Notes under the pieces: generated by a model | Database searches by the model: none | What the model was told of the DNA's origin: nothing | What the model saw: only the letters and a program-made list of their open reading frames with translations | Assembly (NCBI GenBank): GCA_963823535.1 | Contig: CAWGLZ010000001.1 | Span: forward strand, 644,795 to 708,794 | Direction of reading: 5' to 3' | Length of the DNA stretch: 64,000 bases | Origin: RPQJ01 sp963823535 | GTDB lineage: Bacteria > Pseudomonadota > Gammaproteobacteria > Steroidobacterales > Steroidobacteraceae | Made by a program: the position numbers and the translations under genes | Shown here: positions 55,207-62,262 of the stretch, piece after piece | Layout: every line of letters begins with the position of its first letter | How positions within the stretch are numbered: the stretch's first letter is position 1

Positions 55207-56445
55207 TCAGACGACGAGTTGCACCGGTTCCGGGTGACTGAGGAATCCGAGCGGGCTTGCGCTGGCGCCGTAGGCGCCCGACTGAAACACGGCAATGAGA
55301 TCGTCAACGTCCGCCACCGCGAGCTCCATGCGGTCTCCCAGCAGATCGAGAGGCGTACAGAGTGGTCCGACGACGCTGGCAATCTCCTTTTCTGCGGATG
55401 CAACTCGATTGGCAACGAGAAGAGGGTAGTTCTTGCGAAGCACCTGCCCGAAGTTGCCGGAGGCCGCCAGATGATGGTGCAGGCCACCGTCGGTGACGAG
55501 GAACACGTGACCACGCGAGACTTTGCGATCGACGATCCGGCACACATAGAGACCCGACTCGCCGACGAGATAGCGTCCGAGCTCGATGCATGGCTGCGCG
55601 TGAGGCAGCGCGTCGGCGATCTGGGGCAGCAGCTGGTTCAGGCTCTCACCGATCGGTGCGAGATCAAGGGGGCGGTCGCCTGGGAAGTACGGTATTCCGA
55701 AGCCGCCGCCGAGATTGAGCAGGCGCACAGGGGCGGGAGCGTGACGGGAGAGTTCGATTGCGAGCGCGACGGTCTTCTGCTGTGCGTCCAGGATGATCTC
55801 GGGTCGCAGATTCTGCGAGCCGCTGTAGATGTGGAAGCCCCAGAACTCGAGCGGAAGACCCGCGAGCGTCTTCAGCATCCCGGGTACCCGCTCCGCGTCT
55901 ACCCCGAACTGCTTGGGGCCGCCTGCCATCTTCATACCGGAGGATTTCAGTTCGAAATCTGGATTGACGCGTATCGCTACCTTGGGTCGGGCTCCTGTGC
56001 GCGTGGCGATGGCGGCGATGCGCTGCATCTCGCGCTCGGATTCCATGTTGATTACGATGCCCGCGCCAACGGCGCGCTCCAGCTCTGCGGGCGTCTTGCC
56101 AGGACCGGCGAAGCTGATCAACTCAGCGGGCATTCCGGCGTCGAGCGCAACCTGCATCTCGCGGACGCTGGCGACGTCGAAGCCGTCCACCAATCCGCGG
56201 AAGTGCTGGACCACCGCCGGCATCGGATTGGCCTTGATCGCGTAGTGCAGGTGCAGGCCGTCGGGCAGCGCTTGGCGCAACTCGGCGACCTTGCGTGACA
56301 TGATGGACCGGTCGTATGCGTAGAAAGGGGTCTGGCCGGCCTGTACCGCGAGCTCGGTGACCGGACGTCCGCCGATCAGCAGAATGCCGTCCCTGGCGTC
56401 AAAATAGGGGCTGGCGGCGTGCTGTGGGAATACGTCCAGCGTCAC
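55207..56445 (-). CDS. PLP-dependent decarboxylase, exosortase A system-associated
   Basis: The 412-residue fold type III decarboxylase resembles diaminopimelate/ornithine decarboxylases, with the PLP lysine at Lys71 in HYAIKANP and the glycine-rich GGGFGIPYF. It matches the decarboxylase usually encoded next to the XrtA acyl-CoA ligase. The GTG start overlaps the ligase stop (GTGA). Its product might be loaded on the carrier protein by the ligase; the pathway is unproven. Confidence 0.92.
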   Translation of the reverse strand: MTLDVFPQHAASPYFDARDGILLIGGRPVTELAVQAGQTPFYAYDRSIMSRKVAELRQALPDGLHLHYAIKANPMPAVVQHFRGLVDGFDVASVREMQVALDAGMPAELISFAGPGKTPAELERAVGAGIVINMESEREMQRIAAIATRTGARPKVAIRVNPDFELKSSGMKMAGGPKQFGVDAERVPGMLKTLAGLPLEFWGFHIYSGSQNLRPEIILDAQQKTVALAIELSRHAPAPVRLLNLGGGFGIPYFPGDRPLDLAPIGESLNQLLPQIADALPHAQPCIELGRYLVGESGLYVCRIVDRKVSRGHVFLVTDGGLHHHLAASGNFGQVLRKNYPLLVANRVASAEKEIASVVGPLCTPLDLLGDRMELAVADVDDLIAVFQSGAYGASASPLGFLSHPEPVQLVV

Positions 56446-58019
56446 TCGTCGGCCCCAAAGACGGTTTTGAAAAGACCAGCAAGCTGTGGACGGTCAAATT
56501 TGCCATTCGGATTTCGGGGAAGTGTCTCCAGCCACTCGACATGGTTGGGCACCATGTAGGTCGGCATGTGCGCTTTGCAGTACTTGAGCAGGCGATCGGT
56601 ATTCTTGGTCATGCCGTCTCCCGCCGAAGCAACCAGCACAATGGCTTCGCCGAGCACGGGATGCGGTGCTCCAAATGCAACGGCATCGCCCACCATCCCC
56701 GACGCGTAGACGACTTCTTCCACTTCCGTCGGACTGACCCGGTAGCCGGATGTCTTGATCATCTCGTCGCGTCGCCCGACGAAGTAAAGGAACCCGTCGT
56801 CGTCCATGCGTACCGTATCGCCCGACCAGACCGCCAGTTCGGTGATGGGAAGCTCCTCCCGCTGGCCGGGGAGCGGCTTGAATCTCTCTGCAGTCTTCTC
56901 CGGGTCACCCCAGTAGCCGAGTGCGACCAGGGAACCGCGCTGCACGAGTTCACCAGGCTCATCCGGCGCACACGCCGATCCGTCCGGGCGAACCACGAGG
57001 ATCTCCGCATTCGGTATCGCCTTGCCGATTGAGTCAGGGCGGCGGTCAATTTCATCGGGCGGCAGATAGGTGCCGCGAAACGCCTCGGTCAAGCCGTACA
57101 TCAGGAACGGTCTGGTTCCTGGCAGGGCCGCCCGCAGCTTGCCGAGGGTCGCACGCGGCATCCGACCACCCGAGTTCGTGATGTAGCGCAGGTGCTCCGT
57201 GACGGTTGCGGGCCAGGGCAGGTCGGCGAGCTGGATCCAGACCGGGGGGACAGCCGCAAGGCCAGTGATCCTCTCCGCCTCAACGGCGTGAATCACGTCC
57301 CGGGCGAAGAGGTAGTCCATCAGCACCGCACTCGCGCCGACGCGGAACGCCGTGGTGACCTGGCTGAGTCCGTAGTCGAAGCTGAACGGCAATAGGGCCA
57401 GCAATCGATCGTCGGGTTGATTCTCGAGGTAGGTGGAAACGCTGTGCGCGCCGGCCAGCAGATTGCGATGCGAAAGCACCACGCCCTTGGGCTTGCCCGT
57501 TGAACCCGAGGTGTAAAGGATAGCCGCCATGTCGATGTCGATGACCGGGCGAATACGCGCGGTCGAATCGACTCCGTCCTGAATCAGGTCCCTCCAGGCA
57601 ACATGCTGGTCAGTGGATTCGTCGGCGTCCACAAGGATGACGTGCGAGAGCGGCGAGTCCGTTCCCAGCTGTGCCTGAACCTCGGGCCAGCGGTCGCGGC
57701 TGGTGATCAACATGCGTACACTGCAGTTGCGGAGGATGTAGACGACCTGCTCGGCCTTGAGCAGCGAGTTGGCCGGCACGAATACGCCGCCTGCCAGTGA
57801 CGTGCCGAAGAATGCGGCAACCGTCTCGATCCGCTTTGGCAGGTAGATCGCCACACGGTCGAGCCGCTCGAGCCCGAGACGACGCAGGCCTCGGGCCGTA
57901 TCGGCCGCCAGCTGCGTCAGCGAGCCATAGGTCGTGTCGACGCCGCGGTGACGGATCGCAACACGCTCGGCATCGCGATCCGCAGATTCGAGCAACAGGT
58001 CGTGGAACAGTGTGGCCAT
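56442..58019 (-). CDS. Acyl-CoA ligase (AMP-forming), exosortase A system-associated
   Basis: The 525-residue adenylate-forming enzyme has the ATP loop YTSGSTGKPKG (about residues 169-179), a TEAFRGTYLP block and the C-terminal RRDEMIKTSGYRVSP hinge. It likely activates a carboxylic acid, amino acid or related compound for the carrier protein at 43684. It belongs to the minus-strand run that may start at the riboswitch at 60768. It is cotranscribed with the decarboxylase. Confidence 0.92.
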   Translation of the reverse strand: MATLFHDLLLESADRDAERVAIRHRGVDTTYGSLTQLAADTARGLRRLGLERLDRVAIYLPKRIETVAAFFGTSLAGGVFVPANSLLKAEQVVYILRNCSVRMLITSRDRWPEVQAQLGTDSPLSHVILVDADESTDQHVAWRDLIQDGVDSTARIRPVIDIDMAAILYTSGSTGKPKGVVLSHRNLLAGAHSVSTYLENQPDDRLLALLPFSFDYGLSQVTTAFRVGASAVLMDYLFARDVIHAVEAERITGLAAVPPVWIQLADLPWPATVTEHLRYITNSGGRMPRATLGKLRAALPGTRPFLMYGLTEAFRGTYLPPDEIDRRPDSIGKAIPNAEILVVRPDGSACAPDEPGELVQRGSLVALGYWGDPEKTAERFKPLPGQREELPITELAVWSGDTVRMDDDGFLYFVGRRDEMIKTSGYRVSPTEVEEVVYASGMVGDAVAFGAPHPVLGEAIVLVASAGDGMTKNTDRLLKYCKAHMPTYMVPNHVEWLETLPRNPNGKFDRPQLAGLFKTVFGADE

Positions 58020-58078
58020 GCTCCGAGTTTCCCGAGGTTATTTCAGTTTCGAGGCGAATGCTACAGGCAGCGAGCGGG

Positions 58079-58804
58079 TCAATCTGAGAAATATGTGTGC
58101 TTTCGCAGTGCGCGTGCCGGCAGCTCCGAGACGGCAAACACTGGCGCACACTTCCGCGAGAGTGAGACGTGAACCCTAGGACGGGCCGACGAGATTGACA
58201 CCTGAACGGGCCCGGCGACGAAGAACGTGCACCATCCGACGACCCTGGCACCCAGGCGCGTGTGGGCTCGCATTGAAAGCTGGTTGAACGCGTTGATCCT
58301 GCTTAGCGAGTAATCGATGCCTGCGGACCGCAGGATGTCGTTGCAAGTATCCCAAAGCCGTGTGAAAACGGGCTGAATCCGCGCATCCGGGCGAACGTAG
58401 ATATCAAAATCCCAGGCGCAGGCGTCCTGCGGACGCAGCCGGAACAGGCAGCGTACTTCGTCCTCGGGGTAGTCGCGCAAAGTGAACCATTGGAACCCGA
58501 GAAGCGTGTCGCCCTTGGTTGCAAGTAGGTATCGGGCGCCGACTGCGAGCCGTTGTTCGATGACCTCCCGTGGTCGACCGAACGGCACCTTCAGGGCCTG
58601 CTCGGCGGTGCCCTCGGTGACCTGGATAGACGTGCCTCGCCGGGGAGGCGTAAACGGCCCGGCCGGGACGGGTTGCGCCGCAATGTAGTACTTGACGAAC
58701 CGCGCCTTGCCGAAAGTCAAGACCGCCAGTGCGCGCGCGAAAACGTACAGCACCGCGTTCAGCGGGCCCATCGACGCGTACAGTTGGGACAGCTTGTTCA
58801 GCAT
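58079..58804 (-). CDS. GNAT-like N-acetyltransferase
   Basis: The 241-residue protein has an N-terminal hydrophobic stretch (about residues 15-32) and a central region like GNAT acetyltransferases (YLLATKGDTLLGFQWFTL, then WDFDIYVRPDARIQPVF and RINAFNQLSMRAHTRLGA). The last pattern is typical of the acetyl-CoA-binding end of FemAB/GNAT proteins. Context suggests modification of a sugar or lipid precursor. It sits 35 bases after the sulfotransferase gene. Confidence 0.7.
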   Translation of the reverse strand: MLNKLSQLYASMGPLNAVLYVFARALAVLTFGKARFVKYYIAAQPVPAGPFTPPRRGTSIQVTEGTAEQALKVPFGRPREVIEQRLAVGARYLLATKGDTLLGFQWFTLRDYPEDEVRCLFRLRPQDACAWDFDIYVRPDARIQPVFTRLWDTCNDILRSAGIDYSLSRINAFNQLSMRAHTRLGARVVGWCTFFVAGPVQVSISSARPRVHVSLSRKCAPVFAVSELPARALRKHTYFSD

Positions 58805-58839
58805 GCTGCGCAGTTAGGTCTGCTCGAGACTCGAGTCGG

Positions 58840-59919
58840 CTAGGCGCTGGTACGAAGGAGTCCCGGATCGTATAGCTTGGAAAGGTCCGGGCGGGCATCC
58901 TCGCCGTAGAAATTCAGTCCAAAGCGCTCAATGACGCGCAGGATGCCTTCGATCTGGCGCGGGCTCAGTGACTTGCGCCACGCTCCGCTCGGGTCCGCTC
59001 CCGAGCGCAAAGCCGAGTCGAGATCGGTCGTACCGCTCGGGCGTATCGCACGCTCCATAACGCCGTCGGGCATCGGCATCTTCCATGCACTGAACAGGCG
59101 TGATAACTCGCTGCCTGGATTCGTCGCCAGCTCCTCGTACGGGATCAGCTGAAAAGGCCAGGGCTTCGGCAAGCTGAGGGGCGCGTAGGTCTGCATGCTC
59201 CACAGCGCCGCCGCGAACTCGGCTGGATCACTGAGCGTCTCGAGATAGTCCGTGAACTCCGGGTGCTTCGCCAGGAAGCCCTTGAGCCTCGGTGGATGCG
59301 GATTGGACCAGCCGCGCCGCAGCTGCGAGGCAATGACCGCGCAAGGGTGTCGAATCAGCAGTGCCGGCGGGCGAATCGGGAATCGTTTCGTCAGCCAGCC
59401 GAGCATGAAGTTCGCGTCGACGAACTTGACGATCCAGGTGCGCGGAGCGACGGCGTTCCCCAGGGGCACATGAGAGGCTGTCCATCCGGTGATCAGCTGG
59501 CCGCGAAAGACCTTGGCGAAGAACTGCTCGCCCTCTGGCCAATCATCGTCCGGGTCTTTGATCGTATGCCACGTCAGGCCGGCCTCCCGAGCCTGAGGGA
59601 CCTGCTGGACGTGCTCAGGCTCGAACAGAATTGCTGAACGCGGAATCTGGTTGAGGAGTTCGGCGAGCCAGGTCGTTCCACTGCGGGGGGAGCCGGCAAT
59701 GACCAGCGTGCTCCTCAGGTCGTAGGAACGGGAGGCGGTGGCTCGCAGCAGCAATCGACCGACAGTACGCCGTGACAACCGTTGCACGGCCTGCTGCGGG
59801 CTGTAACCGCCAAGATAGCGACGTGAGGCGGCGTTCCATGCCTTGAGAAGGTAGCTGGATTGCACGGGGATATTCCAGTCTGCAACCGGTTGGCGAAGTT
59901 GCCACACGCGCTGTTGCAA
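58840..59919 (-). CDS. Sulfotransferase family protein
   Basis: The 359-residue protein has the PAPS 5'-phosphosulfate loop SPRSGTTWLAELLN (about residues 76-89) and a later LLIRHPCAVIASQLRRGW block matching the 3'-phosphate-binding region. It would transfer sulfate to a sugar hydroxyl or another acceptor. The start is uncertain: a TTG at 59919 or a GTG four codons later. It follows the short Ig lipoprotein by 45 bases on the same strand. Confidence 0.85.
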   Translation of the reverse strand: MQQRVWQLRQPVADWNIPVQSSYLLKAWNAASRRYLGGYSPQQAVQRLSRRTVGRLLLRATASRSYDLRSTLVIAGSPRSGTTWLAELLNQIPRSAILFEPEHVQQVPQAREAGLTWHTIKDPDDDWPEGEQFFAKVFRGQLITGWTASHVPLGNAVAPRTWIVKFVDANFMLGWLTKRFPIRPPALLIRHPCAVIASQLRRGWSNPHPPRLKGFLAKHPEFTDYLETLSDPAEFAAALWSMQTYAPLSLPKPWPFQLIPYEELATNPGSELSRLFSAWKMPMPDGVMERAIRPSGTTDLDSALRSGADPSGAWRKSLSPRQIEGILRVIERFGLNFYGEDARPDLSKLYDPGLLRTSA

Positions 59920-59964
59920 GTACAGCGCAGGCCTCGCCCCGCAGTAGGGTTCTGCCGTTCCTGA

Positions 59965-60684
59965 TCAGCCGATCGTCGTCCAGACCAGCCCGGTCGACTG
60001 GCTTTCCACGCCTTGTGAGTTGATGGCACTGATTGTGAAGTACCAGGTCGTCGGGGCCAGATTCTCGACGACATACGACGTGATGCCCGGATTGGGGAGT
60101 TCAACGACATGGTCGAGCGATCCGGGGTTCGTTCCATAGCGGATCGTATATCCCGCGAGGTCGGTCAATGGCGTACCGTCGGCGTTCATCGTCGGAGGAT
60201 CCCAGAAGAGCTCAGTGGAACCCGCGGAGGTCTGAACGACTTCGATCAAGCCGATCGACATTGAGGCCGACGCGCTGCCGTCAGTGACGGTGATCCTGAT
60301 GCCGTCATAGGCTGCGACGTCACCCTCGGAAGGCTGACCCGCAAGCCGCCCCGTCCGTGAATCGAACGTGAGCCAGTTCGGGACACCGGATGCCGAGAAT
60401 GACAGCCGATCCCCGTCTGGATCGCTGGCGCGAGGCGTGAACGAATACTGCTGGCCAACCGAAACCTTGGTGGCTGGCGTACCGCTGATTCGGGGTGCGG
60501 TATTCCCGGTGCCAGCGCTGGAGCCGTCGCTCGGGGCGGCTGCAGCTGCCTCATCAGATTGCGGGTCGAACGCGGACGAAAGTCGGAGGGTCGATTCGTC
60601 CTCGAAACACCCACCCAGAGCGGCGCTGCCGATCAGAACCAGCAGGATTCTCGTGCCTTGGCGCCCCGTCGATACCGTCATCAT
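59965..60684 (-). CDS. Short Ig/Fn3 lipoprotein
   Basis: The 239-residue lipoprotein has a lipobox ending at Cys26 (LGGC), a single Ig-like repeat (PRISGTPATKVSVGQ, SDPDGDRLSF, TGRLAGQP) and the same C-terminal Fn3-like domain as the six-repeat proteins at 5465 and 7942 (APTTWYFTISAIN). The ATG at 60684 has GAGAGG upstream; the next codon is also ATG. The frame runs into the riboswitch but the signal peptide sets the start. It is the first gene after GEMM copy 3. Confidence 0.85.
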   Translation of the reverse strand: MMTVSTGRQGTRILLVLIGSAALGGCFEDESTLRLSSAFDPQSDEAAAAAPSDGSSAGTGNTAPRISGTPATKVSVGQQYSFTPRASDPDGDRLSFSASGVPNWLTFDSRTGRLAGQPSEGDVAAYDGIRITVTDGSASASMSIGLIEVVQTSAGSTELFWDPPTMNADGTPLTDLAGYTIRYGTNPGSLDHVVELPNPGITSYVVENLAPTTWYFTISAINSQGVESQSTGLVWTTIG

Positions 60685-60767
60685 GCTTGCCTCTCCCATA
60701 AACGCATGGTCAGCGGTCCTGGGGGAGCACAGGCGGGTCGTGGACGGCCGGGTCCGGCAGCGCCGCG

Positions 60768-60850
60768 CTGGCAACCCCGCTGTCCGTGGCAGATGCCCGA
60801 GGACCGGTGGCTTTGCGTCCCCGCCTTTCGACGGGTTTGCCGCTTTTCAA
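60768..60850 (-). promoter_or_regulatory. Cyclic-di-GMP-I (GEMM) riboswitch, copy 3
   Basis: On the minus strand: CGGCAAACC, a stem CCCGTC/GGCGGG with a GAAA tetraloop, GGGACGCAAAGCCACCGG, and 3' GGACAGCGGGGTTGCC. All core GEMM-I blocks are present, with one change in the usual GCCTCCGG block. It lies about 85 bases before the short Ig lipoprotein and may control the following minus-strand genes too. Confidence 0.9.
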
Positions 60851-60958
60851 TCGCGAGCTGACTTTGACAGATTGCCGCGAGCCTTCAAAAGACTTGGCAG
60901 CAGATCTGAGGACCCCGTCACAGGCTCCCCGCGAACGCGTGATGGGGATGTCGGGGTT

Positions 60959-61000
60959 CTTTACGTCTCCGCAGGGTTGATCCCCGGGAATGGACGTAAG
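60959..61000. promoter_or_regulatory. Inverted half-sites CTTTACGTC/GACGTAAG upstream of the PEP-CTERM gene
   Basis: CTTTACGTC (60959-60967) and GACGTAAG (60993-61000) form a divided inverted repeat 19-60 bases before the sigma-54-type promoter, where an activator of the PrsR type would bind. The same CTTTACGTC occurs before the EPS operon at 12016. Confidence 0.4.
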
Positions 61001-61018
61001 TGATTGATTTTAAATGCT

Positions 61019-61033
61019 TGGCATGGTTCTTGG
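61019..61033 (+). promoter_or_regulatory. Sigma-54-type promoter of the PEP-CTERM gene
   Basis: TGGCATGGTTCTTGG has the -24 element TGGCA and a -12 element TTGG at exact sigma-54 spacing; only the final C of TTGC differs in the -12 box. Transcription would start near 61045, about 70 bases before the ATG. This fits control by PrsR. Confidence 0.6.
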
Positions 61034-61116
61034 ATCAAGACAGCCGTGCTCGATTACCGAGAGCACTGAAGCGGGACCTAAAAAGTCAGATCAATCGAGA
61101 TAAAAGGAACTGTCAA

Positions 61117-61686
61117 ATGAAGAAACTAGCCGCAATCGCCATCGTCGCAGCGTCCTTTGCGACGCTCCCGGTGGCCAACGCCGTCATGCTGGAAGGCGAT
61201 GTGAACTACACGGGCGATTTCACGCTCGCGCCTGGTGCCACAGGCTTCAATAACTCGCCGATCGTCAACATTCTTCTGGCCGCTGTCAGCAGCACGACGA
61301 ATGGTGATTTTGCTTCCGTGTTCGGCATGAACTTCCCGGACCTGCTGGATCATGCGACGCCGATCGACATCGAGCCGCCCACCGGTGCCTATTCGCCACT
61401 GTGGTCGTTTGACGCCGGCGGCGGCAACATGGTTTCGTTCTATCTGGAGAGCTACAACGTCACGCAGCGGACGGGCCGCTTTCTCGACCTGAACGGCACC
61501 GGTTACTTCCTCGCGACCGGTTTCGATCAGACTCCGGGCAGCTGGAATCTCAGTGCGCAGCTCGAGACCGGGCAGGTCACGGCAACCTATTCGGCCAGCT
61601 CGATTGTCGTGCCGGAGCCCGGTTCGCTCGCGCTGATCGGCCTTGGTCTGCTGGGTCTTGGCTTCGTCGGCCGGCGGAAGGCCTGA
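61117..61686 (+). CDS. PEP-CTERM sorting domain protein
   Basis: The 189-residue exported protein has a signal peptide (MKKLAAIAIVAASFATLPVANA) and a classic PEP-CTERM tail: VPEPGS from residue 165, a hydrophobic helix, then GRRKA. The body is acidic and low in cysteine, like other small PEP-CTERM proteins, and of unknown function. The ATG at 61117 is chosen by the signal peptide and AAAGGAAC upstream. It should be the XrtA substrate in this window. A strong terminator follows. Confidence 0.93.
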   Translation: MKKLAAIAIVAASFATLPVANAVMLEGDVNYTGDFTLAPGATGFNNSPIVNILLAAVSSTTNGDFASVFGMNFPDLLDHATPIDIEPPTGAYSPLWSFDAGGGNMVSFYLESYNVTQRTGRFLDLNGTGYFLATGFDQTPGSWNLSAQLETGQVTATYSASSIVVPEPGSLALIGLGLLGLGFVGRRKA

Positions 61687-61721
61687 GTTTCGTCTGACTG
61701 ACCAGTCCCGCTGAAAAAATC

Positions 61722-61756
61722 GAGGCCCTGCGGTAATGCGCAGGGCCTCTTTTTTT
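61722..61756 (+). terminator. Intrinsic terminator after the PEP-CTERM gene
   Basis: An eleven-pair stem (GAGGCCCTGCG 61722-61732 with CGCAGGGCCTC 61739-61749) with a six-base loop is followed by seven Ts. Confidence 0.93.
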
Positions 61757-62262
61757 GTTTTATGACGAGTTCCAGGATCTGCCAGCCGGCGAATCTTTGT
61801 CGCCGTTATCCAGGTTTCAGGGGCAGCGCCGGCCCCAAAGCCCAAGGGCACCCGGTCTTGCAACGCAGGAACCAGAAAGGCGGAGTCGAGTTGCAGGAAC
61901 GCCGCAATGAGCAGACCTTGGCAAAGGTTGAGCGCCCTGGTGACGCCCGGTGAGGACCGCCTGGCGCTGCCGAAGCGGCGATTCGTCGACGCTGAGCTGA
62001 GTCCGAGCTCCGATGAGGATTGTCCGTCGACTGGTATCCTGCGTCTGCGTGATTGCCCCGGGGAAGCGCTGGACAAGGGCGCGCAGGATATCTTTCGCTT
62101 ATGTCAAATGTCGTATTGTCGAGATGCTTGGAAAGTATTATTGAGAGTGATCTCAATAAATCCTTGTGTCTTTCCGGGTACATAGGCCGTTGTCGTTCTG
62201 GTTTGCAGCTGTATCGCTTGCGTGACGCGGTCCCACCATTAGCACTTCTGGAGAATTCGGGC
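61757..62262. other. Intergenic region between PEP-CTERM and VWA genes
   Basis: Just over 500 bases without a gene I can support. Open frames exist on both strands but none shows a recognisable domain. The last 170 bases (about 62090-62260) are richer in A and T than the surroundings, which suggests the promoter of the following lipoprotein lies there. Confidence 0.5.
62140..62157. promoter_or_regulatory. Perfect inverted repeat ATTGAGA-N4-TCTCAAT
   Basis: A seven-base perfect inverted repeat with a four-base spacer, in the AT-richer leader about 105 bases before the VWA lipoprotein. It resembles a dimeric repressor or activator site. I found no copy elsewhere in the window. Confidence 0.35.

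Noticed and set aside
61126..62076. Minus-strand ORF opposite the PEP-CTERM gene and beyond
   Set aside because: It crosses a strong terminator hairpin and a clear plus-strand gene, and its composition is that of an antisense frame.
62053..62262. Longer N-terminus for the VWA lipoprotein
   Set aside because: The signal peptide and lipobox fit the ATG at 62263; the upstream codons look non-coding.
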